This document shows, in pieces, positions 1 to 7,160 of a DNA stretch of 14,272 bases. The translations under genes and the position numbers were made by a program. Below the pieces are notes generated by a model. That model worked only from the letters and a program-made list of their open reading frames with translations. It was not told where the DNA came from and ran no database searches. The first letter of the stretch is position 1, and every line of letters begins with the position of its first letter. The stretch comes from JBFFSQ01 sp041572275 (GTDB lineage: Bacteria; Pseudomonadota; Gammaproteobacteria; SZUA-229), in the NCBI GenBank assembly GCA_041572275.1, contig JBFFSQ010000063.1, positions 1 to 14,272 of the forward strand. Direction: 5' to 3'.

Positions 1-229
1 AGAGCTGGAGGCAACAGGTCGAGGTGCCTATACGGGTTCCCTGGGGTATTTAAACCATGATGGCAGCATGGATCTGAATATTTTGATCAGAACTATGGTT
101 CGCAATGGTGATGAGATCAGTTTCCGTGCCGGCGGTGGTATAGTTGCTGATTCAGACCCTGTCCATGAACTTAATGAGACACGGGCCAAAGCCAAAGCCA
201 TGATTATGGCGCTACAGGGTGATATATGA
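1..229 (+). CDS. pabB: Aminodeoxychorismate synthase component I, C-terminal fragment (PabB)
   Basis: Partial gene cut by the left window edge; the reading frame starts at base 2 and about 75 codons remain before the TGA at 227-229. The translation carries the C-terminal hallmarks of the chorismate-binding family (PabB/TrpE): GRGAYTGSLGYL, then DLNILIRTMV, then GGGIVADSDP and a closing ELNET helix. These form the end of the chorismate-binding active site. PabB aminates chorismate to 4-amino-4-deoxychorismate, using ammonia from PabA, on the route to folate. TrpE and isochorismate synthases share this fold. PabB is preferred because pabC follows immediately: the stop overlaps the pabC start as ATGA, which implies translational coupling. 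The fragment alone would not fully exclude another family member. Confidence 0.88.
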   Translation, partial: ELEATGRGAYTGSLGYLNHDGSMDLNILIRTMVRNGDEISFRAGGGIVADSDPVHELNETRAKAKAMIMALQGDI

Positions 230-1059
230 CCCAGGTCTTGATTAACGGGCAATGGCGAAGCCAAATTGACCAGGCCGATCGAGGTTTTCAATACGGCGAT
301 GGTCTATTCGAAACCATGGTATACAGAAACGGACAACTATTGTTCTGGAAGGAACATTTACATCGTCTTAATCTGGGCTGCGAACGGCTCAATATACCTC
401 CGGTTACTGAGCAACAATGGCTCGAAGATCTAAAACAGCTGAAAACCCACCTGAACGAGCCTCAGGCCGTGATTAAGATCATGCTCACACGTGGCTCGGG
501 TGGTCGTGGTTATTGCTACACAACTAATGCTACGACGACACGGATTGTGGCTCAGTACCCTTGGCCACAGTATCCAGATAGTGTCCGTCATGGTGTCAGG
601 CTGTGTATATGTAAAACTCCAGTTACAGTCAATATTGCATTGGCGGGCATCAAGCATATGAACCGTTTAGACAATGTGCTCGCACGCAATGAATGGCAAG
701 ATCCTGAAATTATCGAAGGATTAATGCTTGATGATGTTAATAATGTTATCGAAGGCACCATGAGCAATATTTTTATGGTCAGAAATAATATTTTGCTGAC
801 ACCATCACTTTCACGGGCAGGTGTACAAGGCATAATTCGAGATAAGATCATCGATCTGGCCAGAAACAATGCATTTAAAATAGAGGAAACAACGATTTCC
901 CTGGATGATTTGTTTACTATGGACGAAGTCTTTGTCACCAACAGTCTGATTGGAATCTGGCCAGTCAATCAGATTGAAAATACTTCATTCAAACAGCATA
1001 CGTTTAGTAAAATATTTTCTGATTTATTAGCAAAGGACATCAGTGCCATTGAAATATAA
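226..1059 (+). CDS. pabC: 4-amino-4-deoxychorismate lyase (PabC)
   Basis: A 277-residue PLP-dependent fold-type IV enzyme that splits 4-amino-4-deoxychorismate into p-aminobenzoate and pyruvate, the last step of PABA synthesis for folate; cytosolic. The N-terminal part has FQYGDGLFETM (residues 22-31), typical of the PabC/branched-chain aminotransferase group. The expected PLP Schiff-base lysine is K143 in the motif KHMNRLDNVLAR, close to the E. coli PabC lysine near position 140. The later segment IEGTMSNIF fits the cofactor phosphate-binding region. The ATG overlaps the pabB stop by four bases, and the 3' end overlaps the mltG start by 17 bases, so the genes are probably co-transcribed and translationally coupled. 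A D-amino acid aminotransferase is the main alternative, but context makes PabC much more likely. Confidence 0.95.
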   Translation: MTQVLINGQWRSQIDQADRGFQYGDGLFETMVYRNGQLLFWKEHLHRLNLGCERLNIPPVTEQQWLEDLKQLKTHLNEPQAVIKIMLTRGSGGRGYCYTTNATTTRIVAQYPWPQYPDSVRHGVRLCICKTPVTVNIALAGIKHMNRLDNVLARNEWQDPEIIEGLMLDDVNNVIEGTMSNIFMVRNNILLTPSLSRAGVQGIIRDKIIDLARNNAFKIEETTISLDDLFTMDEVFVTNSLIGIWPVNQIENTSFKQHTFSKIFSDLLAKDISAIEI

Positions 1060-2059
1060 ATTATTCAAAGTTGTTATCATTGCAATGTCTGCAGCATTAA
1101 TCGCATTGATTATTGATATGTATACATTTCTTAATAATCCGATGCGTTTAGCTGATGATTATCTGTATGAGCTCAAACCTGGGGCATCGGTATCGTCCTT
1201 GGCTCGTGATTTGCGACGTGAAAATATACTGGAACGAGGCATCTATTTGTCAGCCTGGTCACGATTAACGGGCCAGGCACGTAATCTTCAGGCAGGTGAG
1301 TACCGAATTACGCCTAATATGACGCCTTTTCAATTACTTGAAGCCATGGAAAAAGGCAAAGTTCAGCAATATTCTTTAACCTTGGTCGAAGGTTGGACTT
1401 TCTGGCAAATGATGGCCGAAGTTAATCAATCGCCACATTTGCAGCATCGGTTACGTGGCTTGAGTGACGCAGAGATTATGGAAAAAATCGGTCATGCTGG
1501 TGAACACCCAGAAGGACGTTTCTACCCGGATACCTATCACTTTCCCAAAGGTCTTGATGATATTAATTTTTTAAAACGTGCTTATGATGAAATGGACAAT
1601 CGCGTTCAAGCTGCCTGGCAGAAACGAGATGCAGGCTTGCCCTTTGATTCGGCCTATCAGGCGCTGATCATGTCATCGATTGTTGAAAAGGAAAGTGCAT
1701 TAGCCGTTGAACGAACTCGCATTGCCGGTGTATTTATCAACCGCTTACGAAAAGGCATGCGCCTTCAGACAGATCCTACCGTGATTTATGGGCTTGGACC
1801 TGACTTTGATGGTGATATTCGCTTTAAAGACTTACGAACTGATACTCCTTACAATACCTATACACGTAGAGGTTTACCGCCCACTCCAATTGCAATGCCA
1901 GGGCAGGGAGCTATCGAAGCTGTCATGCATCCGGATAATACGCCTTATCTGTATTTTGTTGCATTAGGTGATGGTTCCGGAAGTCACGTATTTTCTGTGA
2001 CACTGGAAGAACATGAACAAGCCGTCAATAAATATCAACGTAAACGTCGTAAAAAATAA
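1043..2059 (+). CDS. mltG: Endolytic murein transglycosylase MltG
   Basis: A 338-residue inner-membrane protein of the YceG/MltG family, which cleaves nascent glycan strands and is thought to end peptidoglycan polymerisation. One N-terminal transmembrane helix (about residues 8-28) anchors it, with the rest in the periplasm. A LysM-like segment follows (about 40-90), with LKPGASVSSLARDL and LQAGEYRI. The catalytic domain has SSIVEKESALAVER (211-224), whose glutamates E215/E217 include the counterpart of the catalytic glutamate of E. coli MltG. It continues with FINRLRKGMRLQTDPTVIYG and GLPPTPIAMPGQGAIEAVMHP. The start is GTG at 1043, inside the end of pabC, and places the helix at the N-terminus. 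The tail is very basic (RKRRKK). The stop overlaps the tmk ATG by one base. Confidence 0.95.
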   Translation: MPLKYKLFKVVIIAMSAALIALIIDMYTFLNNPMRLADDYLYELKPGASVSSLARDLRRENILERGIYLSAWSRLTGQARNLQAGEYRITPNMTPFQLLEAMEKGKVQQYSLTLVEGWTFWQMMAEVNQSPHLQHRLRGLSDAEIMEKIGHAGEHPEGRFYPDTYHFPKGLDDINFLKRAYDEMDNRVQAAWQKRDAGLPFDSAYQALIMSSIVEKESALAVERTRIAGVFINRLRKGMRLQTDPTVIYGLGPDFDGDIRFKDLRTDTPYNTYTRRGLPPTPIAMPGQGAIEAVMHPDNTPYLYFVALGDGSGSHVFSVTLEEHEQAVNKYQRKRRKK

Positions 2060-2691
2060 TGAATAAAGCACAGCAAACACCCTTATTTATCACCCTTGAG
2101 GGCTCCGAAGGTGTGGGTAAAACCAGTAATCTCGAATATATTCAGAACATACTCAATGATGCTGATATCGAATACGTCGTTACCCGAGAACCGGGTGGTA
2201 CACCCTTGGGTGAGGCATTGCGCGACATGTTGCTCGGTGAGCGTTTTAAAGGCATGTCTGATGATACTGAGCTGATGTTAATGTTTGCTGCCAGGGCAGA
2301 GCATGTGGCTCAGGTTATACGGCCGGCTCTGAAATCTGGAAAATGGGTATTATGTGATCGCTTTACAGACGCCACCTATGCTTATCAGGGGGGCGGTCGA
2401 CAGTTAGATATCAAGCGTATTGAAGGGCTTGAGAATTGGGTTTTGGGTGATTTACGTCCCAATCTTACCTTGTTGCTGGATGCACCTGTTGAAGTCGGAC
2501 GGGAAAGAGCTGGTAAACGTAGCGCTCCAGATCGTTTTGAACAGGAACGTGATGCATTCTTTAATCGTGTTAGAGACACTTATCTTGACAGGGCTAAAGC
2601 AGAACCTAATCGTATAAAAGTGATTGATGCATCACTAGACTTAGTCACTGTTCAGCAACAGATTAAACAAATTTTCAGTGACTATCTGTAA
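2059..2691 (+). CDS. tmk: Thymidylate kinase (dTMP kinase)
   Basis: A 210-residue cytosolic kinase that phosphorylates dTMP to dTDP with ATP, an essential step in dTTP supply. The P-loop is GSEGVGKT (residues 15-22). TREPGGTP (42-49) and the DRF motif (100-102) followed by TDATYAYQGGGR form the nucleotide-monophosphate site. The segment RERAGKRSAPDRFE (148-161) is the LID, with basic residues in the LID as in the E. coli-type (type II) enzyme. Length matches the family. The ATG overlaps the mltG stop (TAATG), with no clear Shine-Dalgarno, so translation probably depends on coupling. In many relatives holB follows directly; here two opposite-strand genes intervene, and a strong hairpin lies about 50 bases downstream. 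Confidence 0.97.
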   Translation: MNKAQQTPLFITLEGSEGVGKTSNLEYIQNILNDADIEYVVTREPGGTPLGEALRDMLLGERFKGMSDDTELMLMFAARAEHVAQVIRPALKSGKWVLCDRFTDATYAYQGGGRQLDIKRIEGLENWVLGDLRPNLTLLLDAPVEVGRERAGKRSAPDRFEQERDAFFNRVRDTYLDRAKAEPNRIKVIDASLDLVTVQQQIKQIFSDYL

Positions 2692-2744
2692 GTGCTGATA
2701 CTCACGCTATTCAAACCTGTGTTTGCAATATCTACTTAAAAATT

Positions 2745-2789
2745 TTTAGAGAGTGACTGAAGTCTGAAATCACTTAGTCACTCTCTAAA
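2745..2789 (-). terminator. Hairpin terminator between convergent tmk and rhodanese genes
   Basis: A perfect 14-bp inverted repeat, TTTAGAGAGTGACT (2745-2758) and AGTCACTCTCTAAA (2776-2789), with a 17-base loop. Read on the minus strand, the stem is followed by two A and a run of five T (complement of 2738-2742), so it best fits a terminator for the rhodanese gene. On the plus strand no T run follows, but the same stem could slow polymerase leaving tmk. The position, between two converging genes, supports a shared terminator role. The large loop is unusual for a canonical intrinsic terminator. Confidence 0.7.
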
Positions 2790-2815
2790 CATCTCCACTA
2801 AAAGACCATTCTGAG

Positions 2816-3523
2816 TTAATGGCTTACCGTTAAACCCAGTGATTGCCAGGCCTGCATGCCACCTCGATAGTAATATATCTTCTCCGCAGGATAGCCTAGT
2901 TCCAGCAATCCCTTAATTGCTGCAGGTGACTGACCGCACCAGATGCCGTTACACCATAGAACAATTTCTTTTGCACCTGAAAAATCCAGATTGCCTTTCA
3001 CTTGTGAGTAATCACCTAAAAGATCGGTAAAATAATCAAGTAGCGATGATTCTTTGGCTGTAGATAACATTTTTACACCTAATATTTCAAGCGCAGCACC
3101 TTTCTCAGTATCACTGGCTGTATCACTGAACGTTGAAAATGGGATATTAATAGAACCTGGTATAGTGCCTTTTTTGAACCAGGACGGTGTTCGTGCATCT
3201 ATCAAAACACCAATACCTGGATTCACTTTTTCCCTGATGAATTCTAATACTTCAAGTTCTGCAATTGTGGTGACATCTCGATGTACACTCATCGGTTGAA
3301 CACAAAAGGGTGGGCATTTGCGTGAAGTTTTAGTGTAAGTGCCACTTATTACATTTGTTTTATCCTGAATCCTCTGGATTCTGACAGGTGATTTATTATG
3401 CTTGGTATCGACGAAAGAGATGGTCTTTGTAATATTCACCTCAAGTGCATAAGCGCTCGGCGTAAAAAGAGCGCCTATGATTAAGATGTTTTGTAAACTC
3501 AATAGTGGTTTGTGTAGCTTCAT
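2816..3523 (-). CDS. Exported single-domain rhodanese-like protein with extra cysteine pair
   Basis: A 235-residue protein with a signal peptide (hydrophobic core about 11-20, likely cleavage after SAYA at 26), so probably periplasmic. A rhodanese domain fills roughly residues 83-233: VLIDARTP (106-113), GTIPGSINIPF (119-129), active loop LWCNGIWCGQS (189-199) and YYRGGMQAW (218-226). The expected sulfur-carrying cysteine is C191. A second cysteine, C196, sits in the same loop, and the arginine common in CxxGxR loops is missing. Before the domain lies KCPPFC, with C70 and C74 forming a CxxxC pair that could be redox active. Rhodaneses move sulfane sulfur, but the substrate here is unknown. 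The start has GGAG about ten bases upstream. The gene lies 42 bases after the small exported-protein gene, probably in one operon. It might instead be a non-catalytic binding protein. Confidence 0.85.
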   Translation of the reverse strand: MKLHKPLLSLQNILIIGALFTPSAYALEVNITKTISFVDTKHNKSPVRIQRIQDKTNVISGTYTKTSRKCPPFCVQPMSVHRDVTTIAELEVLEFIREKVNPGIGVLIDARTPSWFKKGTIPGSINIPFSTFSDTASDTEKGAALEILGVKMLSTAKESSLLDYFTDLLGDYSQVKGNLDFSGAKEIVLWCNGIWCGQSPAAIKGLLELGYPAEKIYYYRGGMQAWQSLGLTVSH

Positions 3524-3565
3524 ACGTCTACTACTCCGTAAAATTTTGATTGCTTGGAACGGTGA

Positions 3566-3919
3566 TTAATTCTTAAAGTACAAGTCAAACATAAGACTTG
3601 TCGCGACAGGCATTCTTTTATTGTTGCTTAGATAAGTTTCTACCACGACCATTTTTTGTTCAAAGGGCAGGCGCTTATAAAGCTTGTAGGTACTGGGTAA
3701 TTTGTTATTTAGCGCCATTTCAAAATCTTTTTTTTGTTTGATTTTGGCGTCAGAAATATTTTTATGTGATGCGGAATTCGCACCTTCATTAGCCGATGCA
3801 CTAGCTTCACTTTCAGCTTCTGCATTTAACTCATTCAAATAATCAACTTCAGCTGCTACCGCAACAGTACCTGTGAACGCTAACAACACCAGTACTAATG
3901 ATCTAAAAAATTTTCCCAT
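3566..3919 (-). CDS. Small exported protein of unknown function
   Basis: I do not recognise this 117-residue protein. It has a clear signal peptide: MGKFFR, a hydrophobic stretch (about 7-20) and a likely AVAA cleavage site at residue 23. A low-complexity Ala/Ser/Glu/Asn-rich linker follows (about 28-55). A basic segment KIKQKKDFE leads to a compact C-terminal module (about 65-117) with LPSTYKLYKRLPFEQKMVVV and YLSNNKRMP...MFDLYFKN, probably helical. There are no cysteines. The start chosen is ATG at 3919, preceded by GAGGA six bases upstream; an in-frame ATG at 3949 would add ten residues before the signal peptide and lacks such support. It is the first gene of a probable two-gene operon with the exported rhodanese, suggesting a shared periplasmic task. 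No function can be assigned. Confidence 0.75.
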   Translation of the reverse strand: MGKFFRSLVLVLLAFTGTVAVAAEVDYLNELNAEAESEASASANEGANSASHKNISDAKIKQKKDFEMALNNKLPSTYKLYKRLPFEQKMVVVETYLSNNKRMPVATSLMFDLYFKN

Positions 3920-4071
3920 AGTAATCCTCAGCTCGTTTTCAGAACCCAATTAGTATTAGATTTCATTAATGTAGTGTAAATAGACTTATCATTTGTAATG
4001 TTTTATAGGCACTGAAATTAGTACAGAGGTATAATAATGTCAATAAATGCGTGGTTAATTGTTTAAATTAA

Positions 4072-4116
4072 AGTGAAAAAATTGATATTTCGTAAATTAA
4101 GTGCAATTTTTTCATT
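4072..4116. repeat. Inverted repeat (AT-rich hairpin) in divergent intergenic region
   Basis: GAAAAAATTG (4075-4084) pairs perfectly with CAATTTTTTC (4104-4113) around a 19-base loop; T4074/A4114 adds a further pair, and a G-U and an A-U pair could extend it to 4072/4116. No terminator is expected between divergent promoters, so it may be a regulatory or operator-like element, part of a small RNA, or chance in AT-rich sequence. Confidence 0.4.
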
Positions 4117-4203
4117 AAATTATGCTTAGGACCGTATAAGACGGCTTGATAGATCATTTTTTTTTAAAGTTATTAACCTATTTAGATACAATCAAGGCTG
4201 ATT

Positions 4204-4233
4204 TTGAATTTTTTTTATAAAAATTAGTATAAT
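4204..4233 (+). promoter_or_regulatory. Probable sigma-70 promoter of holB
   Basis: TTGAAT (4204-4209) and a perfect TATAAT (4228-4233) are separated by 18 bases, and the holB ATG lies 33 bases after the -10 box. A separate promoter makes sense because holB is cut off from tmk by two opposite-strand genes. Confidence 0.6.
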
Positions 4234-4266
4234 GACAAAAATCTCCTGCTTAACGACAATATAATC

Positions 4267-5235
4267 ATGATTTATCCGTGGCAAACGGCTCAATGGCAAC
4301 AGCTCCAGCAACAGCGATCGTCACAGCGATTACCCCATGCTTTACTCCTCAGGGGGGCAGATGGCTTAGGTAAACAGGATTTTGCTACCCAGGTTTCAGC
4401 ATCGCTGTTATGTCGAAGTCCAGATGCTAACTCAATAGCCTGTGGCCGTTGTGATGCCTGCCACTTACTCGCGGCAGGAACTCATCCTGATTTATTAGTA
4501 CTTGAGCCAGAACAGGATAAAGCAATCAAGGTCGATGAAATTAGAGACCTGTGTAATGCCCTGTCCCTGACCAGTCAGTTTGGAGGTTATAAAGTCGCAA
4601 TCATCTTCGATGCTGATCGAATGAATATAAATGCCTCAAACAGTTTACTTAAAACTCTAGAAGAGCCAACCTCAGACTCGATTCTCCTGCTGGTGACATC
4701 TAAACCCTACAAATTGCCAGTTACTATCCGTAGTCGTTGTCAAAGTATTGATTTTCACACGCCAGATCAACAAATTGCGACACAATGGCTGACAACCCAA
4801 ACGAACCAGGATATGCAGCTATCTCTGCAACTGGCACATGGCGCGCCACTATTGGCCTTAAAACTAGCGGATGATGAATTACTCGTACAGAGACAGTGCC
4901 TGACAGATGCATTCATTGGCGTTGCCAACAATAAACCTGTCACTAGCTATAGCGATCGTTTATCAGCTTTTTCTAATGAATATTTGCTCAGATGGCTCTA
5001 TGACTGGCTGAGTGACCTGCTGAAAGTCAAGCAGTCTGGCTCTGAACAGAATTTGTCACACCCTGATTTTGCGGCTGAACTTGTTAAATTAGCACAACGT
5101 GCCAGTGTCCAGGCACTGTACCAGATGCTGGATGAGGTATTACGATTGCGTCAGTTGCAGAGCATCCCACTGAATAATCAGATGGTATGGGAAGACCTGT
5201 TGATATCCTGGGGGCGTACAGTCCAAGGCCGTTAA
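4267..5235 (+). CDS. holB: DNA polymerase III subunit delta prime (HolB)
   Basis: A 322-residue clamp-loader subunit. With delta and tau/gamma it opens and loads the beta sliding clamp during chromosome replication. The AAA+ domain starts with LLRGADGLGKQDFA (residues 27-40), the Walker-A-like loop. A four-cysteine zinc module follows with C49, C59, C62 and C65 (CGRCDAC). LLKTLEEP (127-134) and SRC in RSRCQ (155-159) are typical of clamp-loader subunits. The C-terminal part is alpha-helical and more variable, as usual for delta prime. Length fits the family. The usual upstream partner tmk is about 1.6 kb away, but pilZ and tatD follow in the conventional order. No strong Shine-Dalgarno precedes the ATG. 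DnaX is excluded by size. Confidence 0.95.
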   Translation: MIYPWQTAQWQQLQQQRSSQRLPHALLLRGADGLGKQDFATQVSASLLCRSPDANSIACGRCDACHLLAAGTHPDLLVLEPEQDKAIKVDEIRDLCNALSLTSQFGGYKVAIIFDADRMNINASNSLLKTLEEPTSDSILLLVTSKPYKLPVTIRSRCQSIDFHTPDQQIATQWLTTQTNQDMQLSLQLAHGAPLLALKLADDELLVQRQCLTDAFIGVANNKPVTSYSDRLSAFSNEYLLRWLYDWLSDLLKVKQSGSEQNLSHPDFAAELVKLAQRASVQALYQMLDEVLRLRQLQSIPLNNQMVWEDLLISWGRTVQGR

Positions 5236-5288
5236 ATACAGGTTACTCACTGTTTATGATGACATGGACTGAATTTATTCATTAACGA

Positions 5289-5319
5289 TTACTGAAAAAT
5301 ACCCAAAAAGATATATAAT
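5289..5319 (+). promoter_or_regulatory. Possible promoter upstream of pilZ
   Basis: A TATAAT box lies at 5314-5319, 29 bases before the pilZ ATG. The -35 is weak: TTACTG at 5289-5294 with a 19-base spacer, or CTGAAA at 5292-5297 with 16. The 113-base holB-pilZ gap is longer than the overlaps earlier in the cluster, which leaves room for an internal promoter. Confidence 0.4.
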
Positions 5320-5348
5320 CTAACTACGACAAATCAACAGGTTTACAG

Positions 5349-5702
5349 ATGTCAGCACCTAAAGCACCAAGACAGGGGATTCTCTCCCTGACTATCAAAG
5401 ACAAGGCTGCCTTATATGCCGCCTATATGCCTTTTATTAAAAATGGTGGTCTGTTTATTCCAACCAATAAAGCCTACAACCTGGGTGATGAAGTCTTCAT
5501 GTTACTGACACTGATGGATGATAAAGAACGTTTACCTGTAGCCGGTAAAATTGTCTGGATGACACCAGCAGGCGCCCAGGGTAATAAAACAGCAGGCATC
5601 GGTGTACAGTTTGGCGCCCAGGATAACGGTCAGACCCGTGGTAAAATTGAAACCTTCCTGGCGGGTGCTCTCAAAGCTGATCGTATGACACACACGATGT
5701 AA
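5349..5702 (+). CDS. pilZ: Type IV pilus assembly protein PilZ
   Basis: A 117-residue cytosolic PilZ-domain protein of the founding pilus-biogenesis type. The N-terminal half, QGILSLTIKDKAALYAAYMP then KNGGLFIPTNKAYNLGDEVF, and the ending AGALKADRMTHTM strongly resemble Pseudomonas aeruginosa PilZ as I recall it. The RxxxR and D/NxSxxG motifs that bind cyclic di-GMP in other PilZ domains are absent, as in other true pilus PilZ proteins, so it is unlikely to bind that nucleotide. Its known partners are PilB and the diguanylate-cyclase-like FimX, which implies the cell makes type IV pili encoded elsewhere. The holB-pilZ-tatD order is conserved among gammaproteobacteria. Confidence 0.95.
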   Translation: MSAPKAPRQGILSLTIKDKAALYAAYMPFIKNGGLFIPTNKAYNLGDEVFMLLTLMDDKERLPVAGKIVWMTPAGAQGNKTAGIGVQFGAQDNGQTRGKIETFLAGALKADRMTHTM

Positions 5703-5803
5703 ATATATTCGACGGTAAGCTTTTCATAATTTACCGCTTTAAATTACCTCTTCACTAAGCTAGACACTTTTCGATAACACTTCCACCCTGAATACACTCA
5801 CCA

Positions 5804-6571
5804 ATGTTTATTGATTCACATTGCCATTTAGATTGTATTGATCTTAAAGATTTCGATCATGATTTTACTGTGCTCATGGATAGCATTCAGCATAACCAGG
5901 TAGAGAGAATGCTGTGCGTATCTATTGACCTGGATAGTTACCCGCATATGAGAGAAGTTGTGGATAGTTATGAATCAATTGATGTATCAGTGGGCCAACA
6001 TCCGGGACATGTCACTGAAACAAATGTTGATGTAGACACACTTGTTGATCTAGGACAGGACCAGAAAGTGGTCGCTATCGGAGAAACAGGACTTGATTAC
6101 TTTTACGGCAAAGACTCAAAGGATGTGCAGCAAGCCAGTTTTAGAACTCATATTCGCGCCGCCAACCAGTTGAAAAAGCCAGTGATTGTCCATACCCGTG
6201 ATGCCCAGGAAGATACACTGGAGATCCTCAAAGAGGAGAATGTGAGCTCATGTGGAGGAGTACTGCATTGTTTCACCGAAAGTTGGGATATGGCACGTCA
6301 GGCACTGGATCTTGGCCTGTATATATCGTTCTCTGGCATAGTGACATTCCGTAATGCTGATGCCTTACGTGAAGTGGCTCGCAAGGTGCCTGAAGACCGT
6401 CTCCTCATTGAAACCGATTCGCCTTATCTTGCACCAGTGCCATACAGAGGTAAACAAAATCACCCGGGACTGGTGCAACATGTGGCTGAGTGTATCGCTG
6501 AGCTCAGAAACACAAGTACTGAGACGGTGGCTAAGATGACAGCTGAAAACTATAGAGCGCTGTTTTTATAA
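5804..6571 (+). CDS. TatD family metal-dependent deoxyribonuclease/hydrolase
   Basis: A 255-residue TIM-barrel metallohydrolase of the TatD/YcfH type. Metal ligands are visible in order: HxH in DSHCHLD (H6, H8), E94 in IGETGLDYFY, H130 in VIVHTRDA, H155 in LHCFTES and D205 in IETDSPYLAP. Family members hydrolyse DNA, often as 3'-5' exonucleases, and are linked to DNA repair or DNA degradation; the exact substrate here is unknown. Placement after holB and pilZ matches the conserved block, where the gene is usually ycfH-like rather than the tatD of the Tat operon, so I leave the symbol open. No evident Shine-Dalgarno precedes the ATG at 5804, and the 101-base gap after pilZ holds only a weak CGGTAA/TTACCG hairpin. 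Confidence 0.92.
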   Translation: MFIDSHCHLDCIDLKDFDHDFTVLMDSIQHNQVERMLCVSIDLDSYPHMREVVDSYESIDVSVGQHPGHVTETNVDVDTLVDLGQDQKVVAIGETGLDYFYGKDSKDVQQASFRTHIRAANQLKKPVIVHTRDAQEDTLEILKEENVSSCGGVLHCFTESWDMARQALDLGLYISFSGIVTFRNADALREVARKVPEDRLLIETDSPYLAPVPYRGKQNHPGLVQHVAECIAELRNTSTETVAKMTAENYRALFL

Positions 6572-6636
6572 AGGCAATTACGCTTAAAAAATGCTAATAT
6601 TCTGCCTCAAATATCAGCCGTTACAGATTAGTCAAT

Positions 6637-7158
6637 ATGAGCATGCAATTCGAAATTTCTGAAGAAGACAGCAAAAAAGCCAAAATTCCACACGAAATAT
6701 TTTTAACCAACCTGATTTTCAATCACATACTGGTGTTTGTTGCCATTATGAGTGCAAGTTCACTGACACAATATGTTGTCATTGTACCTATTTTTTCTGT
6801 ATTAAGCCTGATCGCTATCTTCTGGGGTGCCTATCGTGCCAAGTCAAAAGCATCCTGGTATGTCAACGGTCACTGGCAACTATGCGTTAAACGCAGTCGT
6901 TTGTTTCTCATCATGCTGAGTGTCATTGGGGCTATTTTTCTAATAATCTGGCTGGTCTCTGGTGGCAATCTGCGCCCACAACATTGGGCGATCGGTGGCG
7001 CAGCATTTTTACCTATGATGGTAACGGTTCTGGTACTTATCATCATGGAGTCAGAAGCCTTGCACCACGCTAAACAGGGGATCTTACCAGATTGGGTAAA
7101 ATCACGCTTTCCTGAAGGTTCGCTCGAGCCGGTAAGTACTGAAGAAGTGTCACAATAA
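6637..7158 (+). CDS. Conserved-looking four-helix membrane protein, unknown function
   Basis: I do not recognise a named family. The 173-residue product has a polar N-terminus (about 1-22) and four predicted transmembrane helices near residues 25-42, 46-66, 88-108 and 117-137. A basic loop with AYRAKSKASW...CVKRSR lies between helices two and three, and a polar C-terminal tail of about 35 residues ends it. By the positive-inside rule the basic loop, and so both ends, should face the cytoplasm. The first ATG is used; another ATG two codons later is possible, and the ribosome-binding site is weak. The next gene starts only two bases after the stop, and hemF follows that one, so these three probably form an operon. 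A role in haem or membrane physiology is only a guess from position. Confidence 0.75.
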   Translation: MSMQFEISEEDSKKAKIPHEIFLTNLIFNHILVFVAIMSASSLTQYVVIVPIFSVLSLIAIFWGAYRAKSKASWYVNGHWQLCVKRSRLFLIMLSVIGAIFLIIWLVSGGNLRPQHWAIGGAAFLPMMVTVLVLIIMESEALHHAKQGILPDWVKSRFPEGSLEPVSTEEVSQ

Positions 7159-7160
7159 AC

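Larger units (their letters stand above)
3920..4266. other. AT-rich divergent intergenic region
   Basis: A 347-base gap between the minus-strand small exported-protein gene and plus-strand holB. It is strikingly AT-rich. It holds the ribosome-binding site of the small gene at its left edge, a TATAAT box at 4030-4035 without a good -35, an 11-bp AT-rich inverted repeat (4074-4114), a T9 run after about 4156, and the likely holB promoter at 4204-4233. I see no convincing open reading frame. It must carry promoters for both directions. Confidence 0.6.

Noticed and set aside
588..968. 126-codon open frame on the minus strand within pabC
   Set aside because: It lies entirely opposite a clear enzyme gene, has no ribosome-binding site or recognisable motif, and is explained as a shadow of pabC.
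5712..5740. CGGTAA/TTACCG hairpin after pilZ as a terminator
   Set aside because: Only six pairs with a loop of about eleven bases and a short T run; too weak to call.
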